Below, piece by piece: positions 16,572 to 25,076 of a DNA stretch of 64,000 nucleotides (position 1 is its first letter; each line of letters opens with the position of its first letter). A program made the translations under genes and the position numbers. Location of the stretch: NCBI RefSeq assembly GCF_042646425.1, contig NZ_JBHRTR010000018.1:20427-84426 (forward strand). The letters run 5' to 3'. The notes under the pieces were generated by a model. It was not told where the DNA came from, made no database searches, and saw only the letters and a program-made list of their open reading frames with translations. This DNA is from Marinibaculum pumilum. Lineage in GTDB: Bacteria > Pseudomonadota > Alphaproteobacteria > Ferrovibrionales > Ferrovibrionaceae.

Positions 16572-17423
16572 TCAGACCTCCAGCCGATAAGCATCGCCGT
16601 CGCGGCGCAGCCGCCCCGCCGTGGGCCCCGCGAAATGCGTGCCGATGACCAGGGTCGGGGTTTCCGCCAGCGCCTCGAACATGCGCCGGCGGGTCTGCCG
16701 CGCCGCGTCCGGGTCGTAGTCCACCGCACTGGACCAGTCGACATGCGCCATCTGGCAGGGATGGTGGATGAAATCGCCGGTGATCAGCGCCTCCTCCCCG
16801 CGGGAGGAGATGCGCACGCTGACATGGCCCGGCGTATGGCCGTGGGTGGGCACCAGCGACACCTCGGGGCAGATCAGGTGCTCCGTGCCGATCAGGTCGA
16901 CCAGGCCCGCATCGAAGACCGGTGCGACGGAATCGGCAAAGATCGCCGCCTGGTCCGCGCCATGGTCGCCGTCGCGCCAATAGCCGAATTCCGGCGCCGC
17001 CATCAGGTAGCGCGCATTGGGGAAGGTCGGCAGCCATTTCCCGTCCACCAGCATGGTGTTCCAGCCGACATGGTCGACATGCAGGTGGGTGCACATGACC
17101 GTATCGATGCTGTCGCGCGGATAGCCGGCCGCCTCCAGGTCCGACAGGAAGCTGGTCTGCAGGTTCGACCAGTTCGGGTTCGCCCGCTCCTTGCCGTTGC
17201 CCAGGCAGGTATCCACCACGATGCGCCGGTCCGGCGTCTCCACCACCAGGGCATGGACGCTCATCTTCAGGCGCCCCTCCTCGTCCATGAAATGGGGGAA
17301 CATCCAGTCGATCGGCTGCACCGCCTCCCGGGTCGCCTGCGGCAGGATGAAGCGCGAGCCGCCGGTCGCCTCCAGTTCCAGCACCTTCGTGATGCGGACA
17401 TCGCCGATCTGCCATCGCTGCAT
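16572..17423 (-). CDS. MBL-fold metallo-hydrolase
   Basis: 283 residues. The metallo-beta-lactamase zinc motif is intact as THLHVDHVGWN, with the other ligands in PTHGHTPGH, LITGDFIHHP and IGTHFAGP. The layout (PIDWMFPHFMDEEGR, VVDTCLGNGKE) resembles the quorum-quenching lactonase and alkylsulfatase-like hydrolase branch, with a His-rich two-metal site. It is cytosolic, with no signal peptide. A hypothetical exported protein follows 9 bp downstream. The substrate cannot be read from sequence; lactones, thioesters or ring amides are possible. Confidence 0.88.
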   Translation of the reverse strand: MQRWQIGDVRITKVLELEATGGSRFILPQATREAVQPIDWMFPHFMDEEGRLKMSVHALVVETPDRRIVVDTCLGNGKERANPNWSNLQTSFLSDLEAAGYPRDSIDTVMCTHLHVDHVGWNTMLVDGKWLPTFPNARYLMAAPEFGYWRDGDHGADQAAIFADSVAPVFDAGLVDLIGTEHLICPEVSLVPTHGHTPGHVSVRISSRGEEALITGDFIHHPCQMAHVDWSSAVDYDPDAARQTRRRMFEALAETPTLVIGTHFAGPTAGRLRRDGDAYRLEV

Positions 17424-17574
17424 CGCATTCCTCCCTTCCGTTTCCGTCTCCGCCCATTTCCATCTCTGCGAGGCCGCTTGTCTCTGCTAAAGATCTGGCT
17501 GCGGCTGCGGGCGCATTGGCCGTGTTCTTGCACGGGCGCCAGCGTGACCGCCACGGAAGCGAAAGGCCAGCCCC

Positions 17575-18987
17575 TTGGCACTGGGCAAGATCGTCAGACA
17601 GATCCTGCGCCGCGAGGCGGAGGAGAAGCCGCCGCCGAAGCCGGCGCGGCGCAGCCCCCTGGAGGACCTGGAGGAGGGCTCGATCTCCCTGGCGGATGTG
17701 CTGCGGCACAAGCCGGAGACCCTGGGCGCCGTCCTGCACATCGTCACCGTGCGGAAGATCCGCGAGATCCTGGGCGAGGAATGGCCGGTCTATGCCCAGA
17801 AGATCTATGCCCTGGCCGACCGACTGTTCCAGCGGCATCTGGGCAGCTTCGGCATCTATGCCATCCATGAGGAGGACACCTTCCTGTTCTCCTTCGGCGC
17901 CACCGCGAAGATCAAGCCGGAGGAGGAGGAGGCCAAGTCGCAGGAGATCGCCAGCGACCTGATGCGCTGGCTGATCGGCGACACCTTCGCCGGCGCCGAG
18001 ATCGGCATCGCCAAGGTGGCCACGGCCGACGCGCGCAATCCGGACGGCAGCCTCAACACCAAGGTGGTGGAGACCGCCCGGGCTCAGGCGCGCATCATCC
18101 GGGCCGTCGACGTAACGCCGGAAGGCAGGACCGGCGGCGGCGGCAGCGTGTCCGGCCAGGGCGACGGAAAGGGCGATGGGGCACCGGGCTGGCGGCCGCT
18201 CGCCTGGCCGCCGGACGGCATGAAGCGCGGCCAGGACCCGGTCCTGGACATCGCCCTGCCGCCCGACCTGCGGCTGGGCTTCCGCCCGGTCTGGCAGGCC
18301 CGCAACGAACGCCTCGACCTGGCGATCTGCGAGCCGTTGCGCCTGGCCGGGGAAGAAGGACGTCCGGCGCCGCTGGCGGTGCCGCGCAACCCGGACGCCG
18401 CCGCCGCCCTGGAGCTGGCGGTGATGAAGGCGGCGCTGGAGCAGATGGAGCGCGAGATCGAGCGGCGCAGCGGCCTGACCCTGATCGTGCCCCTGTCGAT
18501 GAGCACGGTGACCGGCGCGCGGGAGGCCCTGGCCATGGCGATCGCGGAGACCGCGCCGGCCGGTGCCCGCGGCCGCCACCTGTTCATCGAACTGCGCGGC
18601 GTCTCGGAGGTGCCGCAGCAGGGCGGCACGCCGCTGCCGCAGCTGCTGGCACGGCTCCGCGCGCTGAGCCGCGACGTGCTGCTGGATTGCGGCGATGTCG
18701 GCGATGCCGCCGTGCTGACCGGGCTGATGCCGCTGGCGCTGGGCACCCGCCTGCGGCCGAAGGTCTCCGGCCCGGCGGCGGCGGCGCACAACGCAACCGA
18801 GCTGCGGCGCCTGGCGCAGTTCGCCGAAAGCCTGCCGCTCTACCTCTGGGGGGTATCGCCGGCGCTGGAGCTGCCGGCGGGCCTGCGCCGCCGGCTGGTC
18901 TTCGCCAGCGGCCCGGCCGCGGGCGGCCTGGTGCCGGAACCGCCGGTGCCGAAGCCGCTGCCCGCGGCGGACCTGCTGGGGGGCTGA
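17575..18987 (+). CDS. Protein with degenerate EAL-like domain
   Basis: 470 residues from TTG, the first start after an in-frame stop, with GAAAGG 8 nt upstream. The N-terminal part (about residues 35-175) is a mixed alpha/beta domain with FGIYAIHEEDTFLFSFGA, possibly a worn GGDEF/PAS-like domain. A Gly-rich linker (GGGGSVSGQGDGKGDG) leads to a C-terminal region that follows an EAL domain: LGFRPVWQARNERLDLAICEPLR, then VPLSMS, LFIELRGV and LLDCGDVGD. The EAL motif is EPL, and the NLS, ELTES and LDDFG motifs are all changed, so c-di-GMP hydrolysis is unlikely. It may be a sensor or scaffold. Divergent from the MBL gene. Confidence 0.7.
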   Translation: MALGKIVRQILRREAEEKPPPKPARRSPLEDLEEGSISLADVLRHKPETLGAVLHIVTVRKIREILGEEWPVYAQKIYALADRLFQRHLGSFGIYAIHEEDTFLFSFGATAKIKPEEEEAKSQEIASDLMRWLIGDTFAGAEIGIAKVATADARNPDGSLNTKVVETARAQARIIRAVDVTPEGRTGGGGSVSGQGDGKGDGAPGWRPLAWPPDGMKRGQDPVLDIALPPDLRLGFRPVWQARNERLDLAICEPLRLAGEEGRPAPLAVPRNPDAAAALELAVMKAALEQMEREIERRSGLTLIVPLSMSTVTGAREALAMAIAETAPAGARGRHLFIELRGVSEVPQQGGTPLPQLLARLRALSRDVLLDCGDVGDAAVLTGLMPLALGTRLRPKVSGPAAAAHNATELRRLAQFAESLPLYLWGVSPALELPAGLRRRLVFASGPAAGGLVPEPPVPKPLPAADLLGG

Positions 18988-19073
18988 GACCGGCGGGCGG
19001 TGGCCGCCGGCCGGTCGCCGCGCTATCTCCGCCCCGGAAGCCATGCCGCGGCCGAAGAACCCCGGAGTATCCC

Positions 19074-20513
19074 TTGCCCGCCTATCGCCCCTCCGCCCGT
19101 CATGCCGAACTCGGGCCGGCCTTCTTCGACCCGGTGGAGGCCGCCGATTTCCCGGTACACGAGCTGCGCTTCCGCAACCAGCGCTGGGCCGCACGGGTCG
19201 GCCTGGACGACCTGGACGCGGATGCCTGGATCGCGCATTTCGGCCGCTTCGCCCCCCTCCCGGGCAGCCTGTCGGAGCCCCTGGCCCTGCGCTATCACGG
19301 CCATCAGTTCCGGGTCTACAACCCGGACCTGGGCGATGGCCGCGGCTTCCTGCATGCGCAGCTGCACGACCTGGTCGACGGCCGGCTGCTCGACCTGGGC
19401 ACCAAGGGCAGCGGCCGCACGCCCTGGTCGCGGTCGGGCGACGGGCGGCTGACCCTGAAGGGCGCCGTGCGGGAGGTCCTGGCGACCGAAATGCTGGAGG
19501 CCCTCGGTGTCGACACCTCGAAGACCTTCAGCGTGATCGAAACCGGCGAGCAGTTGCATCGGGGCGACGAGCCCTCGCCCACCCGCGCCGCCGTGCTGGT
19601 CCGCCTCAGCCACAGCCATATCCGCATCGGCACCTTCCAGCGCCAGCTTTTCCTGGCCGAGCATGACAATATCGCCGCGCTGCTGGACCACAGCATCCGC
19701 AGCTACATGCCGGAGCTGTGGCGCGAGGCGGTCGCCGACCGGGCCGCCGCCTTCCTGGCGGAGGTCTGCCGCCGGGTGGCGCGCACCGGAGGCCAGTGGA
19801 TGGCCGCCGGCTTCGTCCATGGCGTGCTGAACAGCGACAATATCAACATCACCGGCGAGAGCTTCGACTACGGCCCCTGGCGCTTCCTGCCGGAACTCGA
19901 CCCGGCCTTCACCGCCGCCTATTTCGACCAGGGCGGGCTCTACGCCTTCGGCCGCCAGCCGGAGGCGCTGGCCTGGAACCTCGCCCGGCTGGGCGAATGC
20001 CTGCTGCCGCTGGCCAGCCTGGAGCGGCTGCAGGCGGTGCTGGAGGGCTTCGAGCCGGCGCTGCATGCGGCCTTCGCTTTGGCCGTGCTGCGGCGCCTGG
20101 GCCTCGCCTCCGCCGGGGCGGAAGCCGACGACGCCCTGGCGCGCGCAATCTGGCACTTCCTGTCAGACAGCCGCGCGCCGTTCGCGCAGGTCTTCCACGA
20201 CTGGCATGGCGGGGTGGCCGCAGCGCACCGTGCTGCCGGCAGCCCGGCGGCGGACCATTATCACGGCGAGAGCTTCGACCGCTTCCAGACCGCGCTGGAA
20301 CCCTTCCGGCCCAGCGAGGCGGGGCGGGCCGGCGCCGGACATTTCGATGCCAGCCCGCTATGCGACCTGACCATCGACGAGGTCGAGGCCCTGTGGGCGC
20401 CGATCGCAGAGTCCGACGACTGGCAGCCGTTCGAGGTCAAGATCGCCGCGATCCGGGCGCTCGGCACCGCCCTGGGCAACACGCCGGCGATGCCGGATCC
20501 GGCGACGGGCTGA
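19074..20513 (+). CDS. selO: SelO/YdiU family protein adenylyltransferase
   Basis: 479 residues. The start is TTG with a CCCGGAG ribosome-binding site. It has the SelO pseudokinase features: YHGHQFRVYNPDLGDGRG, LDLGTKGSGRTPWSRSGDG, AVREVLATEMLEALGV, VHGVLNSDN and I-T-G-E-S-F-D-Y-G-P. SelO transfers AMP to protein Ser/Thr/Tyr hydroxyls, a response to oxidative stress in studied bacteria. Family members often end with a Cys/Sec residue that is redox active; here the sequence ends PAMPDPATG, with no such Cys. Length is typical. It runs into the enoyl-CoA hydratase gene from the opposite strand with a 7-bp gap. Confidence 0.9.
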   Translation: MPAYRPSARHAELGPAFFDPVEAADFPVHELRFRNQRWAARVGLDDLDADAWIAHFGRFAPLPGSLSEPLALRYHGHQFRVYNPDLGDGRGFLHAQLHDLVDGRLLDLGTKGSGRTPWSRSGDGRLTLKGAVREVLATEMLEALGVDTSKTFSVIETGEQLHRGDEPSPTRAAVLVRLSHSHIRIGTFQRQLFLAEHDNIAALLDHSIRSYMPELWREAVADRAAAFLAEVCRRVARTGGQWMAAGFVHGVLNSDNINITGESFDYGPWRFLPELDPAFTAAYFDQGGLYAFGRQPEALAWNLARLGECLLPLASLERLQAVLEGFEPALHAAFALAVLRRLGLASAGAEADDALARAIWHFLSDSRAPFAQVFHDWHGGVAAAHRAAGSPAADHYHGESFDRFQTALEPFRPSEAGRAGAGHFDASPLCDLTIDEVEALWAPIAESDDWQPFEVKIAAIRALGTALGNTPAMPDPATG

Positions 20514-20520
20514 ACCCCGA

Positions 20521-21396
20521 TCAGCCGCCCGCCTGTTCCGGCCGCGCGGCCAGCGCCTTCCGGGTCGCCTCCGGCAGGACGGTCGGGTCCACCAGCATGT
20601 CGAAGACCTTCAGGTTGTGGGTATGCGCCAGCTGGTGCAGGTGGAAGGCGTTGCGCATCGCCACCTCGCGACCCTGGGCGTCCGCCACGCCGTTCACCGC
20701 CAGCTTCGTCAGCTTCAGCGCGAAGCGCGACTTCTGCGCGATCTTCCGCGCCATGGCGAGGACCGCCTCCTGCAGTTCGGCGCGCGGCACCACCTTGTTC
20801 ACCATGCCCAGCGCCAGGGCGTCCGCGGCGGAGATCTCGTCGGAGGTGAACAGCATCTCCTTCGCCTTGCGCAGGCCGACCTCCCAGACATGGGCGAAAT
20901 ATTCCACCCCGCCGACGCCGAAGCTGACCGTGGGATCGGCGAAGGCGGCATCGTCGCTGGCCACGATCAGGTCGCAGGGCCAGGCCAGCATCAGCCCGCC
21001 GGCGATGCACTTGCCCTGCACCGCGGCGATCGTCGGCTTGGGGATGTTCCGCCAGCGTTCCGAGAAGCCGATATAGATCTCCTCCTCCCGCGCCATCTGC
21101 GCCTCCGCCCCGGCGCAGCCGAAGCCGCAGACCGGCGCCACCGTGGCCTGCGCCCGCATCGCCGCGGCGGTGTCGCCTTCCGCCAGGTCATGGCCGGCGG
21201 AGAAATGCTTGCCCTCCGCCGCCAGCACGATCACCCGGATCTCGTCGTCATGGGCGGCGCGGTCGAAGGCGGCGTTCAGTTCATAGAGAAGGACCGTGTC
21301 CTGCGCATTGGCACGGTCCGGACGGTTGAGGCGGATGCGCGCGATATGCGGCTCCGGCACCTCGTAGATCAGGGTCGCGAAGGGCTGGTCCGTCAT
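20521..21396 (-). CDS. Enoyl-CoA hydratase/isomerase family protein
   Basis: 291 residues from ATG with a strong GGGAGGAA site 8 nt upstream, which fixes the start. Crotonase-fold features: IRLNRPDRANAQ, the oxyanion-hole block VLAAEGKHFSAGHDL, and AAVQGKCIAGGLMLAWPCDL. Part of the sequence (CGFGCAGAEAQMAREEEIYIG) forms an insert seen in long crotonases of uncertain substrate. Beta-oxidation or aromatic/short-chain acyl-CoA hydration is likely, but the substrate cannot be read. It is divergent from the frameshifted glutathione S-transferase gene across an AT-rich intergenic region. Confidence 0.85.
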   Translation of the reverse strand: MTDQPFATLIYEVPEPHIARIRLNRPDRANAQDTVLLYELNAAFDRAAHDDEIRVIVLAAEGKHFSAGHDLAEGDTAAAMRAQATVAPVCGFGCAGAEAQMAREEEIYIGFSERWRNIPKPTIAAVQGKCIAGGLMLAWPCDLIVASDDAAFADPTVSFGVGGVEYFAHVWEVGLRKAKEMLFTSDEISAADALALGMVNKVVPRAELQEAVLAMARKIAQKSRFALKLTKLAVNGVADAQGREVAMRNAFHLHQLAHTHNLKVFDMLVDPTVLPEATRKALAARPEQAGG

Positions 21397-21568
21397 GTTT
21401 CCTCCCGTCATTCCCGGTCCTGCGGCGGCCGGCATGCCCATCATGGCATCCGCAGCGGCCGGCCGGCAGCCTCTCATTATTTTTTACTGTTCCGCATATT
21501 ATTCATTGCGCAGGCCATTTTAATGCGAAATAGTACATAAACATGAACCGACCGGACGGATGCCCGCC
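21397..21568. other. AT-rich divergent intergenic region
   Basis: The 172 bp between the enoyl-CoA hydratase and the transferase remnant contain a 65-bp AT-rich island (about 21477-21545) in an otherwise GC-rich window. It holds runs such as TTATTTTTTACTG and ATTTTAATGCGAAATAG. TAATAT-like and TTGCGC-like hexamers occur, but none has correct spacing on either strand. It most likely carries both divergent promoters. Confidence 0.35.
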
Positions 21569-22188
21569 ATGGACCTCTATTTCGCCCCCTCGCCTGCTCC
21601 CTCGCCGCCCGCATCGCGCTGTACGAGGCCGGCCTGCAGGCCGGCTTCCGGCAGGTCACCCTGTCGACGAAGCGGCTCACCGATGGCGGCGGCGACTACT
21701 GGCCGGTCAACCCGAAGGGACAGGTGCCGGCCCTGACCCTTCCCGACGGCGGCATCCTGACCGAGGTGCCGGCCGTGCTGCAGTACATCGCCGACCTGGA
21801 CCCGCAGGGCCGGCTGGCGCCGGCGCAGGGCACCGCGGAACGCTATCGACTGCAGGAATGGCTGAACTTCGTCGCCACCGAACTGCACAAGGGTGTCTTC
21901 TACCTGCTGTTCAACCCGGCCGCCCCGCCGGAAGCGAAGACCTTCGCGCGCGAGGCCGTGCTGCCGCCGCGCTACCGCCACCTGTCCCGCCACCTGGCTG
22001 ACCGTCCCTTCCTGCTGCTGGACTTCAGCGTGGCCGATGCCTATCTGCTGACCAGCCTGAACTGGGCGCTGGCCACCGGGCTGCTGGCGGACTGGCCGGT
22101 CCTGGCGGCCTATCGCGATCGCCTGCTGGATCGCCCCGCCGTGGCCCGTGCGGTCGCCGAGGAGACGGCCCTGCGCGACGCCGCCTGA
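21569..22188 (+). pseudogene. Glutathione S-transferase, frameshifted near the N-terminus
   Basis: ATG at 21569 begins MDLYFAP, the normal start of a thioredoxin-fold glutathione S-transferase. At the CCCCC run (about 21585-21589) the frame is lost: one extra C would restore ACSLAARIALYEAG and continue to the C-terminal helical domain read in the other frame (PKGQVPALTLPDGGILTEV, then FNFVATELHKG-like helices and the final ALRDAA). As given, the first in-frame GTG of the downstream part is at 21724, which lacks most of the glutathione-binding domain. A homopolymer sequencing error would explain this as well as a true mutation; the rest of the frame is clean. Divergent from the enoyl-CoA hydratase. 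Confidence 0.75.
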
Positions 22189-22380
22189 GCGCCGCGCCGG
22201 CAAGCGCCTTGCCCCGGCCCCCTTCCATTTGGAGATGCACCGCCTCATTCCCGCCACGATGCGGCAACACTGGCACATGCGGGCTGCGTCACGACGCCCA
22301 GCGGTGGCTGTACGACAGACCCTCCCCCGGGCAATGCAGGCCGGCGGGATCGGGTCAACAGCATCCTGGGAAATGAGAAG

Positions 22381-24981
22381 ATGGAATACACCACAGCCGA
22401 TGCGGCGCTGAACTACGCCGTGCGCGACCAGTGGGGCAGCGGCTTCGTTGCCGATCTGGCGCTTGATGTCGACCAGGCCGTCAACGGCTGGCGCATCAGC
22501 TTCGAGCTGGATGCCGATATCGACAATATCTGGAACGCCCGGATCGTGTCCCGCGTCGGCAATGTCTATACGATCGAGAGCCTGTCCTATAACGCCGAGC
22601 TGCCGGCCGGCGGCACGGCGGGCTTCGGCTTCACGGCCAGCGGAACCGACACCGCCATCGATCCGGCATCGGTCGCGATCAACGGACAGCCCGCCAGCGA
22701 CGGCGGCGGCGATCCCGACCCGGTCCTGCCGACCGTCGCCGTGGGCGACCTGGTGGCGAGCGAGGAAGGCGGAGCCGCGCAGGTGCCGGTCACCCTGTCC
22801 GCCGCCAGCGATCAGGACGTGATCCTGAACTATGAGACCTATGACCTGACAGCGACGGCCGGCGCGGACTATGTACCGGTCAGCGGCCAGCTGGTGATCC
22901 CGGCCGGACAGCTGACCGCGTCCATCGCCCTGGACCTGATCGACGACGCGCTGGTCGATGACGGCGAGAGCCTGGGCCTGCGGCTGACGGCTGTGCAGGG
23001 CGCCACCATCGCCGATGCCGAAGCGGTGGTCACCATCACCGACGCCGACACCCCGGACCCGGTCCTGCCACATGCCAGCATCGCCGACATCCAGGTGGTG
23101 GAAGGCAACCCGGTCGACGGCGGCGGCGGCACGGGGGGCGGCGCCACCGGCCAGTTCGCCGACGGGCCGCTGTCGACATCCGGCAACCAGATCGTCGACT
23201 CCAACGGCGCGCCGGTGGAGATCCGTGCCGTGAACTGGTTCGGCTTCGAGACCCAGAACAATGTCCCGCACGGCCTCTGGGCCCGCAACTGGCAGGACAT
23301 GATGGACCAGATGCAGGAACTGGGCTTCAACGCCATCCGCCTGCCCTTCTCCGGCCAGCTGGTGCAGGACAATCCGCTGCCCGACAGCATCAACACCAGC
23401 CTGAACCCGGACCTGGCGGGCCTGCGCGCCATGGAGATCATGGACAAGATCGTCGGCTATGCCGACCAGATCGGCATGCGCATCCTGCTGGACCATCACC
23501 GCAGCCTGCCGGGCAACAGCGCCAACGAGAACGGCCTGTGGACCGCGGACGGCTATACCGAGCAGGACTGGATCGAAGTCTGGCGCAGCCTGGCCCAGCG
23601 CTACAACGGCGACGACACGATCATCGGCGCCGACCTGCACAACGAGCCGCACGGTCCGGCCAGCTGGGGCGATGGCGGGGCTACCGACTGGGCCCGCGCC
23701 GCGACCGCGGCCGGCGATGCCATCCACGAGGTCAATCCCGACTGGCTGATCGTTGTGGAAGGCATCGGCGACTACCAGGGCAACAACTACTGGTGGGGCG
23801 GCAACCTGCAGGGGGTCGCCGACCATCCGGTGGAGCTGGCGCAGTCCGGCAAGCTCGTCTATTCGCCGCACGACTATCCGGCCTCGGTCTACAACCAGCC
23901 CTGGTTCAGCGACGGCTCCGACCTGCACCAGGTGTTCCGCGAGACCTGGGGCTATATCTACGAGCAGGACATCGCACCGATCCTGGTGGGCGAGTTCGGC
24001 TCCCGGCTGGAAACCGCCGTCGACCAGGCATGGGCCGATGCGATCACCAGCTACATGCAGGGCGATTTCGACGGCGATGGCAGCATCGACAAGCCGGCCG
24101 GCGACGGCGATATCAGCTTCGCCTGGTGGTCCTGGAACCCCAATTCCGGCGATACCGGGGGGATCCTGAACGACGACTGGACGAGTGTGCGGCAGAACGC
24201 GATGGACCTGCTGCAGCCGATGCTGGCGGAGCCTGCGGGCGATGGCGGCGGCGGGCCGGTGGTGGGCGAGGACGAGGCGGCCCATGCCTTCGCCACCTTC
24301 ACGATCGCCCTGGACGCACCGGCCGGCGAAGAGGTGGTGCTGGACTACCAGACCGGCGACGGCACGGCGCTGGCCTGGCAGGACTATCTGCCGGAGAGCG
24401 GCCAGCTGGTCTTCGCCCCGGGCGAGCAGGAAAAGACCGTCACCGTCGAGATCCTACCCGACAGCCTGGTGGAGGGCGACGAGACCTTCAGCCTGACCGT
24501 GACCGGCACGGCCGACGGACCGCTGCAGGCGGTGGCGACGATCGTCGACGATGACGGCGATGGCGGGGGCGATGGCGGCTCCGGGGGCGATGGCGGCTCG
24601 GGCGGCGATGGCGGTTCGGGTGGCGATGGCGGTTCGGGTGGCGATGGCGGCGGGTCCGGCGACGGGCCGCTGGAAGCCCAGTTCGTCCTGCGCAGCGATT
24701 GGGGATCGGGCGCAACCGTCGACATGGTGCTGACCAACACCGGCAGCGCGTCGGTGAAGGGCTGGGAGGTCGCCTTCGACCTGCCGGTGGAGATCCAGCA
24801 TATCTGGAACGCCAGCGCAGAGGCGGCGGGCAGCGACCGCTACGAGGTCGCCAATGCCGACTGGAACGGCAGCATCGCACCGGGCCAGAGCGTGACCCTG
24901 GGCTTCAACACCGGCGGCGGCGGGCTGGACGCCCAGGCCCTGAACGCGGAGGCCAATTTCGGCTACAGCTACTGGCTCTGA
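22381..24981 (+). CDS. Modular glycoside hydrolase family 5 enzyme with CBM2 and Calx-beta domains
   Basis: 866 residues. Order: a CBM2-like cellulose-binding domain (about 1-105), a Calx-beta domain (about 115-225), the start of a second Calx-beta strand (about 230-243, IADIQVVEGN), a GH5 catalytic domain (about 257-610), the rest of a Calx-beta domain (about 630-725), a Gly-rich linker and a second CBM2 (about 761-866). The GH5 acid/base Glu422 lies in LHNEPHG and the nucleophile Glu538 in LVGEFGS. It likely cleaves beta-1,4-glucans or mannans. No Sec signal peptide is visible at the ATG, so a non-Sec route such as type I secretion is likely, as often for Calx-beta proteins; no transporter genes are nearby. 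A 13-bp terminator follows. Confidence 0.85.
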   Translation: MEYTTADAALNYAVRDQWGSGFVADLALDVDQAVNGWRISFELDADIDNIWNARIVSRVGNVYTIESLSYNAELPAGGTAGFGFTASGTDTAIDPASVAINGQPASDGGGDPDPVLPTVAVGDLVASEEGGAAQVPVTLSAASDQDVILNYETYDLTATAGADYVPVSGQLVIPAGQLTASIALDLIDDALVDDGESLGLRLTAVQGATIADAEAVVTITDADTPDPVLPHASIADIQVVEGNPVDGGGGTGGGATGQFADGPLSTSGNQIVDSNGAPVEIRAVNWFGFETQNNVPHGLWARNWQDMMDQMQELGFNAIRLPFSGQLVQDNPLPDSINTSLNPDLAGLRAMEIMDKIVGYADQIGMRILLDHHRSLPGNSANENGLWTADGYTEQDWIEVWRSLAQRYNGDDTIIGADLHNEPHGPASWGDGGATDWARAATAAGDAIHEVNPDWLIVVEGIGDYQGNNYWWGGNLQGVADHPVELAQSGKLVYSPHDYPASVYNQPWFSDGSDLHQVFRETWGYIYEQDIAPILVGEFGSRLETAVDQAWADAITSYMQGDFDGDGSIDKPAGDGDISFAWWSWNPNSGDTGGILNDDWTSVRQNAMDLLQPMLAEPAGDGGGGPVVGEDEAAHAFATFTIALDAPAGEEVVLDYQTGDGTALAWQDYLPESGQLVFAPGEQEKTVTVEILPDSLVEGDETFSLTVTGTADGPLQAVATIVDDDGDGGGDGGSGGDGGSGGDGGSGGDGGSGGDGGGSGDGPLEAQFVLRSDWGSGATVDMVLTNTGSASVKGWEVAFDLPVEIQHIWNASAEAAGSDRYEVANADWNGSIAPGQSVTLGFNTGGGGLDAQALNAEANFGYSYWL
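24571..24660 (+). repeat. Five 18-bp tandem repeats coding a GDGGSG linker
   Basis: Five consecutive 18-bp units of the form GATGGCGGnTCnGGnGGC code for a Gly/Asp/Ser linker (residues about 731-760, consensus GDGGSG) between the last Calx-beta domain and the C-terminal CBM2. Units three and four are identical, so copy number could change by slippage. The linker keeps the reading frame. Confidence 0.9.
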
Positions 24982-25010
24982 GACCCTGCCGACGACCGGA
25001 GGGGGGTAAG

Positions 25011-25044
25011 GGGGGCGCCGCACGGGCCGTGCGGCGCCCCCTTT
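25011..25044 (+). terminator. Rho-independent terminator after the GH5 gene
   Basis: A perfect 13-bp GC-rich stem (25011-25023 with 25029-25041) has the 5-nt loop GGGCC and is followed by TTT. It lies 30 bp past the hydrolase stop. It separates the hydrolase from the dihydrouridine synthase, which starts 33 bp later. Confidence 0.85.
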
Positions 25045-25076
25045 CCGTTCCCGTCATTTTCTGCTTCAACCCCGGC

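Noticed and set aside
21577..24285. 902-codon open frame on the minus strand opposite the GH5 gene
   Set aside because: A shadow of the GH5 gene; the GH5 frame has catalytic motifs, linkers and a terminator behind it.
24571..24660. CRISPR array or minisatellite of regulatory type
   Set aside because: The 18-bp units have no spacers and code in frame for a Gly/Asp/Ser linker.
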